Shown piece after piece: positions 47,107 to 55,848 of a DNA stretch of 64,000 bases. Under the pieces are notes generated by a model. The model searched no databases, was not told the DNA's origin, and was given only the letters and a program-made list of their open reading frames with translations. Location of the stretch: positions 62,001 to 126,000 of the forward strand of contig JAJUIK010000001.1 in the NCBI GenBank assembly GCA_029267635.1, written 5' to 3'. Position numbers and translations under genes: made by a program. The first letter of the stretch is position 1. Every line of letters starts with the position of its first letter. The DNA comes from Moraxellaceae bacterium (GTDB lineage Bacteria; Pseudomonadota; Gammaproteobacteria; Pseudomonadales; Moraxellaceae).

Positions 47107-48515
47107 TGGCAAAATATCAGGCGTATGCGGAGTATAAGGATTCAGGGGTTGAGTGGCTTGGTAAGGTGCCCAAAGATTGGACTACTACTAGATTAAAGTA
47201 TATTAAATCGCAGGAACAGAATGCATTTGTAGATGGTCCATTTGGTAGTAATTTAAAATCAGAACATTTCATAGCAAATGGTGATGTTTACGTAATTGAA
47301 AGTAATTTTGCTACGACAGGTAACTTAGACATAGATGAGTTAAAAACTATAACTACAAAACACTTTGAGAGTATCAGTCGAAGTGAAGCTAAAGGTAATG
47401 ACATTATCATTGCAAAAATTGGAGCTCGTTATGGGAGCTCTTCTATTTTACCGTTATTATCGAAAAAGGCAGTAGTATCTGGCAACTCATTAAAATTAAC
47501 AGTAAATAATAAGATTTGTAATATCAAATATGCACTTCATTTATTACAGCATTTGAAAAATGAAGGAGCGATGGATGATGGGGTAAATGGCTCAGCTCAA
47601 CCTGCTTTATCTTTAGGTGGATTGAATATATTACCATTCTTGTTGCCATCAAATTTTGAGCAATCAAAAATAGTAAATTTCCTTGACCATGAAACCACCA
47701 AAATTGATCACCTGATTGAAAAACAACAACAACTGATTGAACTGCTCAAAGAAAAACGCCAGGCAGTGATTAGCCATGCCGTGACCAAAGGCTTAAATCC
47801 AAATGTCCCGATGAAAGATTCGGGTGTGGAATGGGTAGGGAAAGTGCCGGAGCATTGGACTGTTACAAAGATTGGATTTCATACATTAAAAATTGGTAGT
47901 GGTAAGACACCTAAAGGTGGGGCTGAAATTTACCAAGATGAAGGTGTTTTATTTATAAGAAGTCAAAATGTTTACAATGATGGGCTAAGAATTGATAGTT
48001 CAGAAAGTGTTTACATTTCGGAAGCCATTCATGATGACATGTCTACATCCAAAGTATATTCAGGCGATATCCTGCTGAATATCACAGGCGGTTCAATTGG
48101 ACGTAGTAGCTTAGTTCCTGATGGTTTCTCTGAAGCTAATGTTAATCAGCATGTATGCATCATTAGAGTACGCAAGTGTCTACAAGAATTTTTAGCTTCA
48201 GTTATTCAATCTGATCTAATTCAGGCACAAATTCAATCTATTCAAACAGGTGGAAATAGAGAAGGATTGAACTTTGAGCAAATATCTAAATTCTGTTTTG
48301 TCTTACCATCAGACTCAGAGAAAAAACAAATCATTTCATATATTAAAAAAAAGCTAAATGAATTTGGTGAGCTTGAAGCTAGAGCAAACAAAGCTATTCA
48401 ACTCATGCAAGAACGCCGAACCGCCTTAATCTCAGCAGCCGTGACTGGAAAAATTGATGTGCGCAACTGGCAAGCCCCAACGCTTTCTGAGGCAGACACG
48501 GAGTTAAGCGCATGA
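47106..48515 (+). CDS. hsdS: Type I restriction-modification specificity subunit
   Basis: HsdS recognises the bipartite DNA target. The 469-residue protein has two target-recognition domains, each introduced by a repeated phrase (DSGVEWLGKVPKDW near residue 11 and DSGVEWVGKVPEHW near residue 238) and separated by a helical spacer (LIEKQQQLIELLKEKRQAV). The two recognition domains are much more AT-rich than the conserved spacers and the flanking hsdM and hsdR, the usual sign of domain swapping. The stop overlaps hsdR by four bases. Confidence 0.95.
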   Translation: MAKYQAYAEYKDSGVEWLGKVPKDWTTTRLKYIKSQEQNAFVDGPFGSNLKSEHFIANGDVYVIESNFATTGNLDIDELKTITTKHFESISRSEAKGNDIIIAKIGARYGSSSILPLLSKKAVVSGNSLKLTVNNKICNIKYALHLLQHLKNEGAMDDGVNGSAQPALSLGGLNILPFLLPSNFEQSKIVNFLDHETTKIDHLIEKQQQLIELLKEKRQAVISHAVTKGLNPNVPMKDSGVEWVGKVPEHWTVTKIGFHTLKIGSGKTPKGGAEIYQDEGVLFIRSQNVYNDGLRIDSSESVYISEAIHDDMSTSKVYSGDILLNITGGSIGRSSLVPDGFSEANVNQHVCIIRVRKCLQEFLASVIQSDLIQAQIQSIQTGGNREGLNFEQISKFCFVLPSDSEKKQIISYIKKKLNEFGELEARANKAIQLMQERRTALISAAVTGKIDVRNWQAPTLSEADTELSA

Positions 48516-51500
48516 GTCTAGACGCTACCCGTGAAAGCATTTTCCAGAGCGACATCATTCAACAGATGCTGGCACAGGGCTGGCAACTCGGAACCCCACA
48601 AGGCTACAACCGTGAATCTGCCTTGTATGAGCAGGACGTACTGGATTTTGTGCAGCAGACGCAAAGCCAAGACTGGCAGAAGTTTCAGCGCATCTTTCCA
48701 CAGGATACCGAACGACATTTTCTGGACGCGGTGGTTGCCCAGCTGAAGAAGGCCGACATCAATGCCACCGATGAACAGTCGCGTACCTATGGCACCTTGG
48801 GTGTACTGCGTCATGGCTTTAGAACGCATGGTGCACGTTTTTTCCTGTGTCAGTTTAAACCGGAACATGCGCTGAATCCTGATACCTTAGCGAACTATAA
48901 AAAGAACATCTGCCGTATTGTGCCGGAGCTGGTGTATAGCCCGTATGCCACGGCTGCCGAGTTACAGGACACTGGCAAACAGGCCAAGAAATGGCGCATT
49001 GATCTAGTCCTGTTTATCAACGGCTTTCCGGTGGCGACACTGGAACTCAAGTCCGAGTTTAAACAGGCCGTGCAGAATGCCATGTTGCAGTACAAACGCA
49101 CCCGCTTGCCGAAAGACCCGGAAACCAACAAGCCCGAACCGTTGCTAATGTTTAAGCGTGGCGCGTTGGTACACTTTGCTGTCAGTCAGTACGAAGTCTA
49201 TATGGCGACCCAACTGGCCGGAGAAGATACCTTCTTCCTGCCCTTTAACAAAGGTACGCATGATGGTGGTGCAGGTAATGACGTGCCGGAAGACCAGAAT
49301 CAGTATGCGACCGCCTACCTGTGGAATGAAGTCCTCACCCCGGACAATTTGCTGAATATCATTGGACGCTTTGTCCATCTGCAAATTGAAGAAAAAGAAG
49401 ACTGGGAAGGACGCAAGTACAAAAAAGAACTGCTGATCTTCCCGCGTTACCATCAGTGGAATGTGGTGACTAAACTGATCAATGCCGCCTTAGAGGAAGG
49501 TACTGGACAGAAATACCTGATTCAGCACAGTGCTGGCTCGGGCAAGTCCAACTCGATTGCCTGGACAGCACATCAGCTGTCTACCTTGTACGATCAGCAC
49601 AATCAGAAACTGTTTGATTCGGTGATTGTGGTGACAGACCGAACCATTCTGGATGCCCAGTTACAGGACACCATCTACCAGTTTGAACATGCCGATGGGG
49701 TAGTCGGACGCATCAATAACAAAGAAGGCGATGGCTCCAAATCGGAAAAACTGGCCAAGGCACTGGAAACTTCACAGCCGATCATTATTGTCACGATCCA
49801 GACTTTCCCGTTTGTATTGCGTGCGATAGAAAACAGCACCAATCTGAAACAGCGACGCTATGCAGTGATTGCCGATGAAGCACATTCCTCACAAAGCGGC
49901 TCCACGGCACGACAGCTGAAAGAAGTATTGATGCTGGAAGAACGTGAAGAAGATGCCGAACTGTCTTCAGAAGACATTCTGGATGCGGTGGTGGCTGCAC
50001 GTAAGGGCAGTAACAACCTGAGCTACTATGCCTTTACTGCCACGCCGAAAGACAAAACCCTGCAACTGTTTGGCCGTGTACCGAATTCTGAACTACCGCC
50101 ATCCAAGCAGAACAAGCCTGAAGCCTTTCATGTCTACTCCATGCGCCAGGCCATTGAAGAAGGTTTTATTCTGGATGTGCTGAAAAACTACACCAACTAT
50201 AAGGTGGTGTATAAGCTCAAGCAGAAAATCGAAGAAGCTGACAAACAGGTCGATGCCAAGAAAGCCAAGATCAGGCTGAATCAATGGGTACGCCTGCATG
50301 ACCACAATATTTCCCAGAAAGTGAAAGTCATTGTCGAGCATTTTAAAAATAACGTAATGGGCTTATTGGGTGGACAGGCCAAAGCCATGGTGGTGACCAG
50401 TTCACGCAAGGAAGCGGTGCGTTACAAGCTGGCCTTTGACAAATACGTGTCTGAGCAAGGCTACAAGTCCATTCAGGCCATGGTCGCCTTCTCCGGTGAG
50501 GTTGAGTTTAATGACAAGGATACCGACAGCAGTGGCTTGGTTGGGCAGACCTTTAACGAACGCAACATGAACCCGGGACTGAAAGGACGGGAAATGCGTA
50601 AAGCCTTTGATACGGATGACTATCAGGTGATGCTGGTGGCCAACAAGTTCCAGACCGGCTTTGACCAGCCGAAACTGTGTGCCATGTACGTGGACAAAAA
50701 ACTCGGTGGGGTGGAATGTGTGCAAACCCTGTCACGCCTGAACCGCACCTATCCGGGCAAGGTAGAGTCTGGCACTTTTGTCTTGGACTTCTTTAATGAG
50801 CCTGAAGATATCCTGGCGGCCTTCCAACCGTATTACCAAACTGCAGAACTGGCTGATGTCTCCAATCCGGATCAGATCTTTGACCTGTTTGAAAAACTCA
50901 AAGCCACCAAGATCTTCCTGTGGACGGAAGTCGAACAGTTTGTCGAAGCCTTCTTTACCAAGAACAAATCCAATGCTGCGATCAGTAATATCTGCAAACC
51001 CGCGGTTGAACGCTGGCAGAAACGTTATAGCCAAGCCATCGAAGCCTATAACACCACCCGCGACATGCTGGAGCGCTGCAAGAAAACCCATGATGCGGTG
51101 CTGATTGCCAATGCCGACAATGCCTTTAAGGATGCCAAGCTGGAAAAAGACAAGCTGGAAATCTTTAAAAAGGACTTGGGCAGCTTTACCCGTTTCTACG
51201 AGTTTATGTCGCAGATCGTGGACTACGATGACAAAGAACTGGAAAAGCTCAGCCTGTATGCGCGTAACCTGCGTCCATTGCTACGTGAAACCGCAACGAA
51301 AGATGATGAGGTGGATCTGAGTAATGTCAGCATGAGCCATTACCGCCTGTCCAAGATCCGTCAGCAGGACATCAAGCTGAAAGAAGATGCCGAAGATGAC
51401 AAGCTAGAACCGGGCAATGACCTCGGTGCAGCCAAGCCACGCGACAAGAAAGAAGAGTTCCTGTCACAGATCATTGAACGGCTGAATGATGTGTTTATCA

Positions 51501-51775
51501 CCGATAACCTGACTGATAAAGACATGCTGAACTATGCCTATACGGTACGTGACAAACTGGCGGAAAATGAGATTGTGATGAAGCAGATCGCCAACAATAC
51601 CCGTGAACAGGCCATGCTGGGGGATTTCCCGAAAGCCATGGATGATGCCATTCTCGGCAGCAGTGCCGCACATCAGGAACAGATGATGCAGTTATTGTCT
51701 GATCCGGCGAAGGCCAACATTTTTGCGCGGGTGATTTTTGATATGTTGAGTGGACCGGGAATGTCTGCGAGATAA
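48512..51775 (+). CDS. hsdR: Type I restriction-modification endonuclease/translocase subunit
   Basis: This 1087-residue HsdR has the N-terminal nuclease (RIDLVLFINGFPVATLELKS: Asp164, Glu178, Lys180), Walker A SAGSGKSNSIAW near residue 340, DEAH near residue 453, and helicase motif VI in QTLSRLNRTYPGK. A helical C-terminus for HsdM docking follows. The frame is intact, so with hsdM and hsdS the system looks functional. It starts within the hsdS stop (ATGA). Confidence 0.95.
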   Translation: MSLDATRESIFQSDIIQQMLAQGWQLGTPQGYNRESALYEQDVLDFVQQTQSQDWQKFQRIFPQDTERHFLDAVVAQLKKADINATDEQSRTYGTLGVLRHGFRTHGARFFLCQFKPEHALNPDTLANYKKNICRIVPELVYSPYATAAELQDTGKQAKKWRIDLVLFINGFPVATLELKSEFKQAVQNAMLQYKRTRLPKDPETNKPEPLLMFKRGALVHFAVSQYEVYMATQLAGEDTFFLPFNKGTHDGGAGNDVPEDQNQYATAYLWNEVLTPDNLLNIIGRFVHLQIEEKEDWEGRKYKKELLIFPRYHQWNVVTKLINAALEEGTGQKYLIQHSAGSGKSNSIAWTAHQLSTLYDQHNQKLFDSVIVVTDRTILDAQLQDTIYQFEHADGVVGRINNKEGDGSKSEKLAKALETSQPIIIVTIQTFPFVLRAIENSTNLKQRRYAVIADEAHSSQSGSTARQLKEVLMLEEREEDAELSSEDILDAVVAARKGSNNLSYYAFTATPKDKTLQLFGRVPNSELPPSKQNKPEAFHVYSMRQAIEEGFILDVLKNYTNYKVVYKLKQKIEEADKQVDAKKAKIRLNQWVRLHDHNISQKVKVIVEHFKNNVMGLLGGQAKAMVVTSSRKEAVRYKLAFDKYVSEQGYKSIQAMVAFSGEVEFNDKDTDSSGLVGQTFNERNMNPGLKGREMRKAFDTDDYQVMLVANKFQTGFDQPKLCAMYVDKKLGGVECVQTLSRLNRTYPGKVESGTFVLDFFNEPEDILAAFQPYYQTAELADVSNPDQIFDLFEKLKATKIFLWTEVEQFVEAFFTKNKSNAAISNICKPAVERWQKRYSQAIEAYNTTRDMLERCKKTHDAVLIANADNAFKDAKLEKDKLEIFKKDLGSFTRFYEFMSQIVDYDDKELEKLSLYARNLRPLLRETATKDDEVDLSNVSMSHYRLSKIRQQDIKLKEDAEDDKLEPGNDLGAAKPRDKKEEFLSQIIERLNDVFITDNLTDKDMLNYAYTVRDKLAENEIVMKQIANNTREQAMLGDFPKAMDDAILGSSAAHQEQMMQLLSDPAKANIFARVIFDMLSGPGMSAR

Positions 51776-51922
51776 TTTTTGAATAGGCTTTGAAATGGCA
51801 AAAAGACGGTTTAAATATTCGAATATTAACAGAGGATGATTTTATTATAGCTTTAATTGATAAAGTACCTTAGGTACTATTAGAAAGTAAGATAACGATA
51901 TTTATAAGGGGTTAGTGGCACA

Positions 51923-52780
51923 ATGATAGAAATGATTGGGCAAGATGGTTACTTGTCGACTTTAAAAGAAATGAGTCCTACAAGTGGTGGTATTTCGGCA
52001 AAAACATATTTGGCAGAAGTTCAATGGCCAAATGGTGAAGTCATAGAATCATTTGTTAAACTTTTTCCTGTAAATACAAGAACTAAAGAAATCATTAATG
52101 AAAGCTTTGGTTTTTTACTCGCGAAGTCAGCAAGGTTACGTCAAACAACCCGTGCAGCATTAATCAAACTGGATGTTTCTGAATTTCCTATTGATACCAA
52201 AACAGACAGTTTTGCAGCAGCCAATGGATTTGTATATGGATGGGTTACAGCAAGTCTGGGGGGGAAGGATTTAAAAAAAATGTATCTTAATAATCCACCA
52301 AATATTGCTGCAAATGAAGCACAACAAATTATGTCATTACTGGGTTCATGGCCAAATTTTAAAGCTCTAGTTGCTTTTGATGATTGGGTTGGCAATATTG
52401 ATAGAAATATTGGAAATCTAATTTTTATTAACAAAGATGATATTGGTGTAATCGATCATGGCCAAATCTTTGGTGTAATTGATTGGCAATATGAAAAAAT
52501 TGACCATAGAGTAAATTGTACCAACTGGATGTTAAATGTATTTAAAGCACAATATAGCGGAGCAATGATCCACCCAGCTATATATCAACCAATATTAGAT
52601 GTTGCTGATAAAAATAATAGTTCTTATGATGAAGATAAAGCTGAAATACAGAATTCAATTGCCCAAATTGATCAAACAATAGGTAGTAATTTAAATAATA
52701 AAATTGATGAGTTCTTCAATTATTTTGAAGGCCGTTTTGCTACTATTACAACTCGATTACCTCTTGCTTTAGCTGCTTAA
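51923..52780 (+). CDS. HipA-like kinase domain protein
   Basis: This 285-residue protein resembles the HipA-kinase-like family. The catalytic loop appears as FDDWVGNIDRNIGNLIF near residue 152 (Asp-x4-Asn/Asp-Arg-x3-Asn) and the metal-binding motif as IGVIDHGQIFG near residue 174, so the kinase core looks intact. A putative nucleotide-binding strand set precedes it (SGGISAKTYLAEV...ESFVKLFP). It lacks the HipB-type partner of the classic toxin pair. It lies 15 bases upstream of a DUF3037 gene and about 150 bases after hsdR. The AT-rich sequence differs from hsdR. The target is unknown. Confidence 0.78.
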   Translation: MIEMIGQDGYLSTLKEMSPTSGGISAKTYLAEVQWPNGEVIESFVKLFPVNTRTKEIINESFGFLLAKSARLRQTTRAALIKLDVSEFPIDTKTDSFAAANGFVYGWVTASLGGKDLKKMYLNNPPNIAANEAQQIMSLLGSWPNFKALVAFDDWVGNIDRNIGNLIFINKDDIGVIDHGQIFGVIDWQYEKIDHRVNCTNWMLNVFKAQYSGAMIHPAIYQPILDVADKNNSSYDEDKAEIQNSIAQIDQTIGSNLNNKIDEFFNYFEGRFATITTRLPLALAA

Positions 52781-52794
52781 ATAGGTGGATTCAT

Positions 52795-53628
52795 ATGTCA
52801 AATATAATGAAAGGTGAATGGTCACTTGTACAATGGAACCCTGATGTAGCAACAGAAGAATATCTAAATATAGGTGTTTCATTTAAGCATGCTGGCAAAA
52901 ATTATTTCAAAATGCTTGATAGCTTTAACCGTGTTAACTGTTTATATGATGAAGATACTGTAAAGCATCTTCAAGATGTCATTGAGCTATCTTTAAGTGC
53001 TTTTAAGACAGATAATTTTTATTTTTCAGAACAAATCCGCTTAATAGATAAAGGTTTGGCCAAAGGCCAGAGTGAAGAAAAAATTTTAGAGCGACTATAT
53101 AGTCGTGTTGTCACTTTAGGAAAAACCCATGCTTCAAAAAATAAATTAAAAAATGATTTTAAGTATATTAAAAATGAACCTTTTCTAAAACGGGCTTCGT
53201 CTAACCTTAGAGAAAAAATTAAAAGTCACGATAGTTATAAGCACTTACTGGATCTATTTCCTGAAGATAGTTATTTAAAGAAAAATAATAGTAACTTATA
53301 TGTACCTATGCGAAGTTCTGACAACTATGGAAGTTTTGTTTCCGTTGTGACAAATAATGTGGATACCATTAATACAAATTATTTAATGTTAGCAACTGAT
53401 CTTTTAACAGCATCCCAAATAGATCAAAAAGGTGCAAACTTTTTTGTTCTAAGGCCATCTGCAGAAGAATTGAAAAAGTTAGATGTGAAGAAAGTTGATG
53501 AAATTGGAGAGGCCTTAGATAAATTAGATTTCAAATTTAAAGGATATGACTTTAATATTGAAAGTGCAGATTCTGAAGATGAGTTAAATGACAAAATGTT
53601 ATTTTGGCTTGAAGATGAAGCTGCATAA
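52795..53628 (+). CDS. DUF3037 family protein, partner of the HipA-like kinase
   Basis: This 277-residue protein begins with the DUF3037 pattern (GEWSLVQWNPDVATEEYLNI followed by GVSFKH), then long mixed helices with no obvious catalytic motif or membrane segment. DUF3037 genes are found next to HipA-like kinase genes in many bacteria, and here the spacing of 15 bases implies an operon. It could be a substrate, inhibitor or activator of the kinase; the sequence does not say which. A terminator follows, closing the two-gene unit. Confidence 0.78.
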   Translation: MSNIMKGEWSLVQWNPDVATEEYLNIGVSFKHAGKNYFKMLDSFNRVNCLYDEDTVKHLQDVIELSLSAFKTDNFYFSEQIRLIDKGLAKGQSEEKILERLYSRVVTLGKTHASKNKLKNDFKYIKNEPFLKRASSNLREKIKSHDSYKHLLDLFPEDSYLKKNNSNLYVPMRSSDNYGSFVSVVTNNVDTINTNYLMLATDLLTASQIDQKGANFFVLRPSAEELKKLDVKKVDEIGEALDKLDFKFKGYDFNIESADSEDELNDKMLFWLEDEAA

Positions 53629-53643
53629 TTTATAGAAATATTT

Positions 53644-53667
53644 AAAAGCCCCTTAATCGGGGCTTTA
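53644..53667 (+). terminator. Terminator of the kinase-DUF3037 operon
   Basis: The stem AAAGCCCC/GGGGCTTT with a six-base loop and a T-rich end lies 16 bases after the DUF3037 stop. Confidence 0.85.
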
Positions 53668-53682
53668 TTTATGCAAGCATAT

Positions 53683-53795
53683 GGCTTTGTTGTATAAATA
53701 ACTAACAATATGATTATATTGAGTTTATTTTTAAAGTGGAATTTGTATAATCTTTTTTAAATCGTAAGCTTATAAAATTTTTGTGTAACAAAGCC
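53683..53795. mobile_element. 113-bp IS6-family-like remnant or MITE
   Basis: The left end GGCTTTGTTGTATAAA and the right end (reverse complement GGCTTTGTTACACAAA) are inverted repeats with nine perfect outer bases and three mismatches in the next seven. The sequence closely resembles the terminal repeats of IS6-family elements (IS1006/1007/1008, IS26) common in Acinetobacter. Only about 80 AT-rich bases lie between, with no transposase. No eight-base target duplication is visible. Confidence 0.6.
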
Positions 53796-53813
53796 AGAGC
53801 CAAATAGTTCTTA

Positions 53814-54701
53814 TCATTTTTCTGTAGAATGCATTAGATGTAGTCGTTCCAGTATGGTTTCTGAAAATGGCTGCCAATAATTCCAGGATTTGTATTTGTT
53901 GTTATATCGACCGCCACCTTCATTACGCCATTGTTTTAACATCGCAATAATTTCAGGATTATAAGTACAATTCACTGAAAGCATTCCACCAGAAAATTTA
54001 CGGGCATGTACCCAAATCCCATTAATGGTGAATTGGTAGTCTTCCCAACTGGATGCCGTGGGAAATTGAGTTGAATCCGTAGAGCTATCAGATTTTTCTT
54101 CAACTGATTGATTTTTATTGCTCTTTAAATTGACTATGCACGGCTTTGGAAGTGTTGGAAATAACCAAGTTTTATGTTCCAAGCTCTCAAGAATTAATTT
54201 TTTTGCATCATCGCTCGGTATTGTGATGTCAGATTTTAAAAGATCAGATAAATCTATTTCGATTGTCTTTACATTCATGGACTGAATGACATTAAGCTTT
54301 ATTTCATCGATAAAATGTGTGACAGCTATTTCAATAAAAATAGGTTCTTCATCTGTGTAAGCTACCAAATCTGGCCGAATTAATCCTAAAGGAAATTCAG
54401 GAATAATGCGGTCGAATGTCCACCATGTTGCTTCAATATCAGAGTCAGGAACAGCAGGCAGCAGTAATCCCATAGATTCTTGAATGATTTCTTTTGCGTA
54501 TTTATGCAGAACACTTTCAGGATTAATTGCACAACTCTCTTTATTACTTGCATGGGCAAAATGATGCTCGTTGATTTCTCCCTTACGCGCTAAAACAGTT
54601 TCTCCACATTCAAAACAAGTGCAATTACAAGCTAGCCCACGAACTGCTTCAGTAATGTGGATCAAATTTTTATTCTCATTTAATGCGACAAGCATGGTCA
54701 T
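53814..54701 (-). CDS. CoiA-like nuclease with a HARP-like C-terminal segment
   Basis: In this 295-residue protein, an N-terminal zinc-binding region (CNCTCFECGETVLARKG, then HHFAHAS) resembles the CoiA competence-protein N-terminus. A PD-(D/E)XK-like nuclease follows, with LIRPDLVAY (Asp111) and IFIEIAVTH (Glu124). After a low-complexity Ser/Asp linker, residues about 230-290 (YNPEIIAMLKQWRNEGGGRY...KSWNYW) resemble the HARP-type DNA-binding segment of SMARCAL1-like and phage helicases. AAGGA lies eight bases before the ATG. The role is unknown; DNA processing or defence is inferred from domains and location. Confidence 0.65.
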   Translation of the reverse strand: MTMLVALNENKNLIHITEAVRGLACNCTCFECGETVLARKGEINEHHFAHASNKESCAINPESVLHKYAKEIIQESMGLLLPAVPDSDIEATWWTFDRIIPEFPLGLIRPDLVAYTDEEPIFIEIAVTHFIDEIKLNVIQSMNVKTIEIDLSDLLKSDITIPSDDAKKLILESLEHKTWLFPTLPKPCIVNLKSNKNQSVEEKSDSSTDSTQFPTASSWEDYQFTINGIWVHARKFSGGMLSVNCTYNPEIIAMLKQWRNEGGGRYNNKYKSWNYWQPFSETILERLHLMHSTEK

Positions 54702-54805
54702 TTTATAATTCCTTTAGGAAGTTAATTTACTCCTTCACTATGCTTGTGTTTTAATCTTCCTAACACCGTATTTAGGGGTGGAATACGGGTATCTGGGGTG
54801 TATAA

Positions 54806-55798
54806 GTGTCTGATAATAAATTAAAAGTATTGCTTTGCTTACAAGATGAATTGTTTACATATTTACAAAGCAGTAAAGCATATGAATGCCTAAAAATTAT
54901 GTGTGAGGAATCAATTAGAGCTTTACAAAGTGGTAATACTGAATTGATTGAGTTTACTCGGTGGAAATTAAAAGCAAGATATGAAGGGGAGGCTGCAGCC
55001 AATAATGCAGATCTTAAGGATCTTCAAAAATGGATAGATGATAAGCAATTGGCAACAGTGCTCAAGAATATTATTGGTGCAGAACATCAGCCTTTTAAAG
55101 AGATTGGTTATATTCCTGTCGTCAGAAAAAATCAAACAAAAGGCGGGAAAGGAAATGAACGTAGTTATTGGCTAGATATTGAGAAATATGAAGAAAATGC
55201 TGTAGAGACAGTGCAGATAGATAGTAATACAGATGATGATGAGGTGGTTTATCATCGGGCTTCACCAGATACAATCAAAGTATCATTGCTCTATAAATGG
55301 CTTTTCCCAAAAGGTGAAATGCGTAACAGAAGTTTAAGAGGCTTGGCACTAATTACGATAGTTTTTGGGTGGTTGATTTTTTGGGTATTGTACCTAATCG
55401 TTGTTGCACTAATAACGGTAAAAGTTGGTGAAAATTTTACTTCATGGAATATCTTTTTTTTGTTTGTTGTAGGTCTATTTTCATTAACCATGTGGCAAGC
55501 CTGGTTTAAGCCTATTTTTGATTTACCCGAGCATAGAGTTATCAAAGCACCTCTAACTTTTATCTCGATCTCTGAGCTAGATGCTGAAATTGAAATGTAT
55601 CGTGATCAATATAAAAATCAAATTACACGATTTACTCGTTTTACAGGTACATGCCCTATCTGCACTGCAGATGTGATTTTAAGGAAAGGCAAACCTGATT
55701 TTTCAGTTCCTTTGGTTGGACGCTGTGTTGAGAGTCCGTTTGCCCATGTATATAGTTTCGATCGGGTGACTATGAAAGGTAGAAAAATTTCTATCTGA
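54806..55798 (+). CDS. Hypothetical two-helix membrane protein with a C-terminal cysteine motif
   Basis: The start is GTG (MSDNKLKV); no ATG is available nearby and no strong ribosome site is visible. Residues 1-150 are soluble and helical, then come two membrane helices (LALITIVFGWLIFWVLYLIV and IFFLFVVGLFSLTMW near residues 180-235). A C-terminal cytoplasmic segment has CPICTADVILRKG and later GRCVESPFAHVYSFDRVT, possibly a zinc knuckle. I do not recognise a named family. It is divergent from the CoiA-like gene, about 100 bases apart, and could act with it at the membrane. Confidence 0.65.
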   Translation: MSDNKLKVLLCLQDELFTYLQSSKAYECLKIMCEESIRALQSGNTELIEFTRWKLKARYEGEAAANNADLKDLQKWIDDKQLATVLKNIIGAEHQPFKEIGYIPVVRKNQTKGGKGNERSYWLDIEKYEENAVETVQIDSNTDDDEVVYHRASPDTIKVSLLYKWLFPKGEMRNRSLRGLALITIVFGWLIFWVLYLIVVALITVKVGENFTSWNIFFLFVVGLFSLTMWQAWFKPIFDLPEHRVIKAPLTFISISELDAEIEMYRDQYKNQITRFTRFTGTCPICTADVILRKGKPDFSVPLVGRCVESPFAHVYSFDRVTMKGRKISI

Positions 55799-55848
55799 GC
55801 CATTTTATTTACGGTATTTGGGTGAAATTCTGAATAGCCACCCATCTT

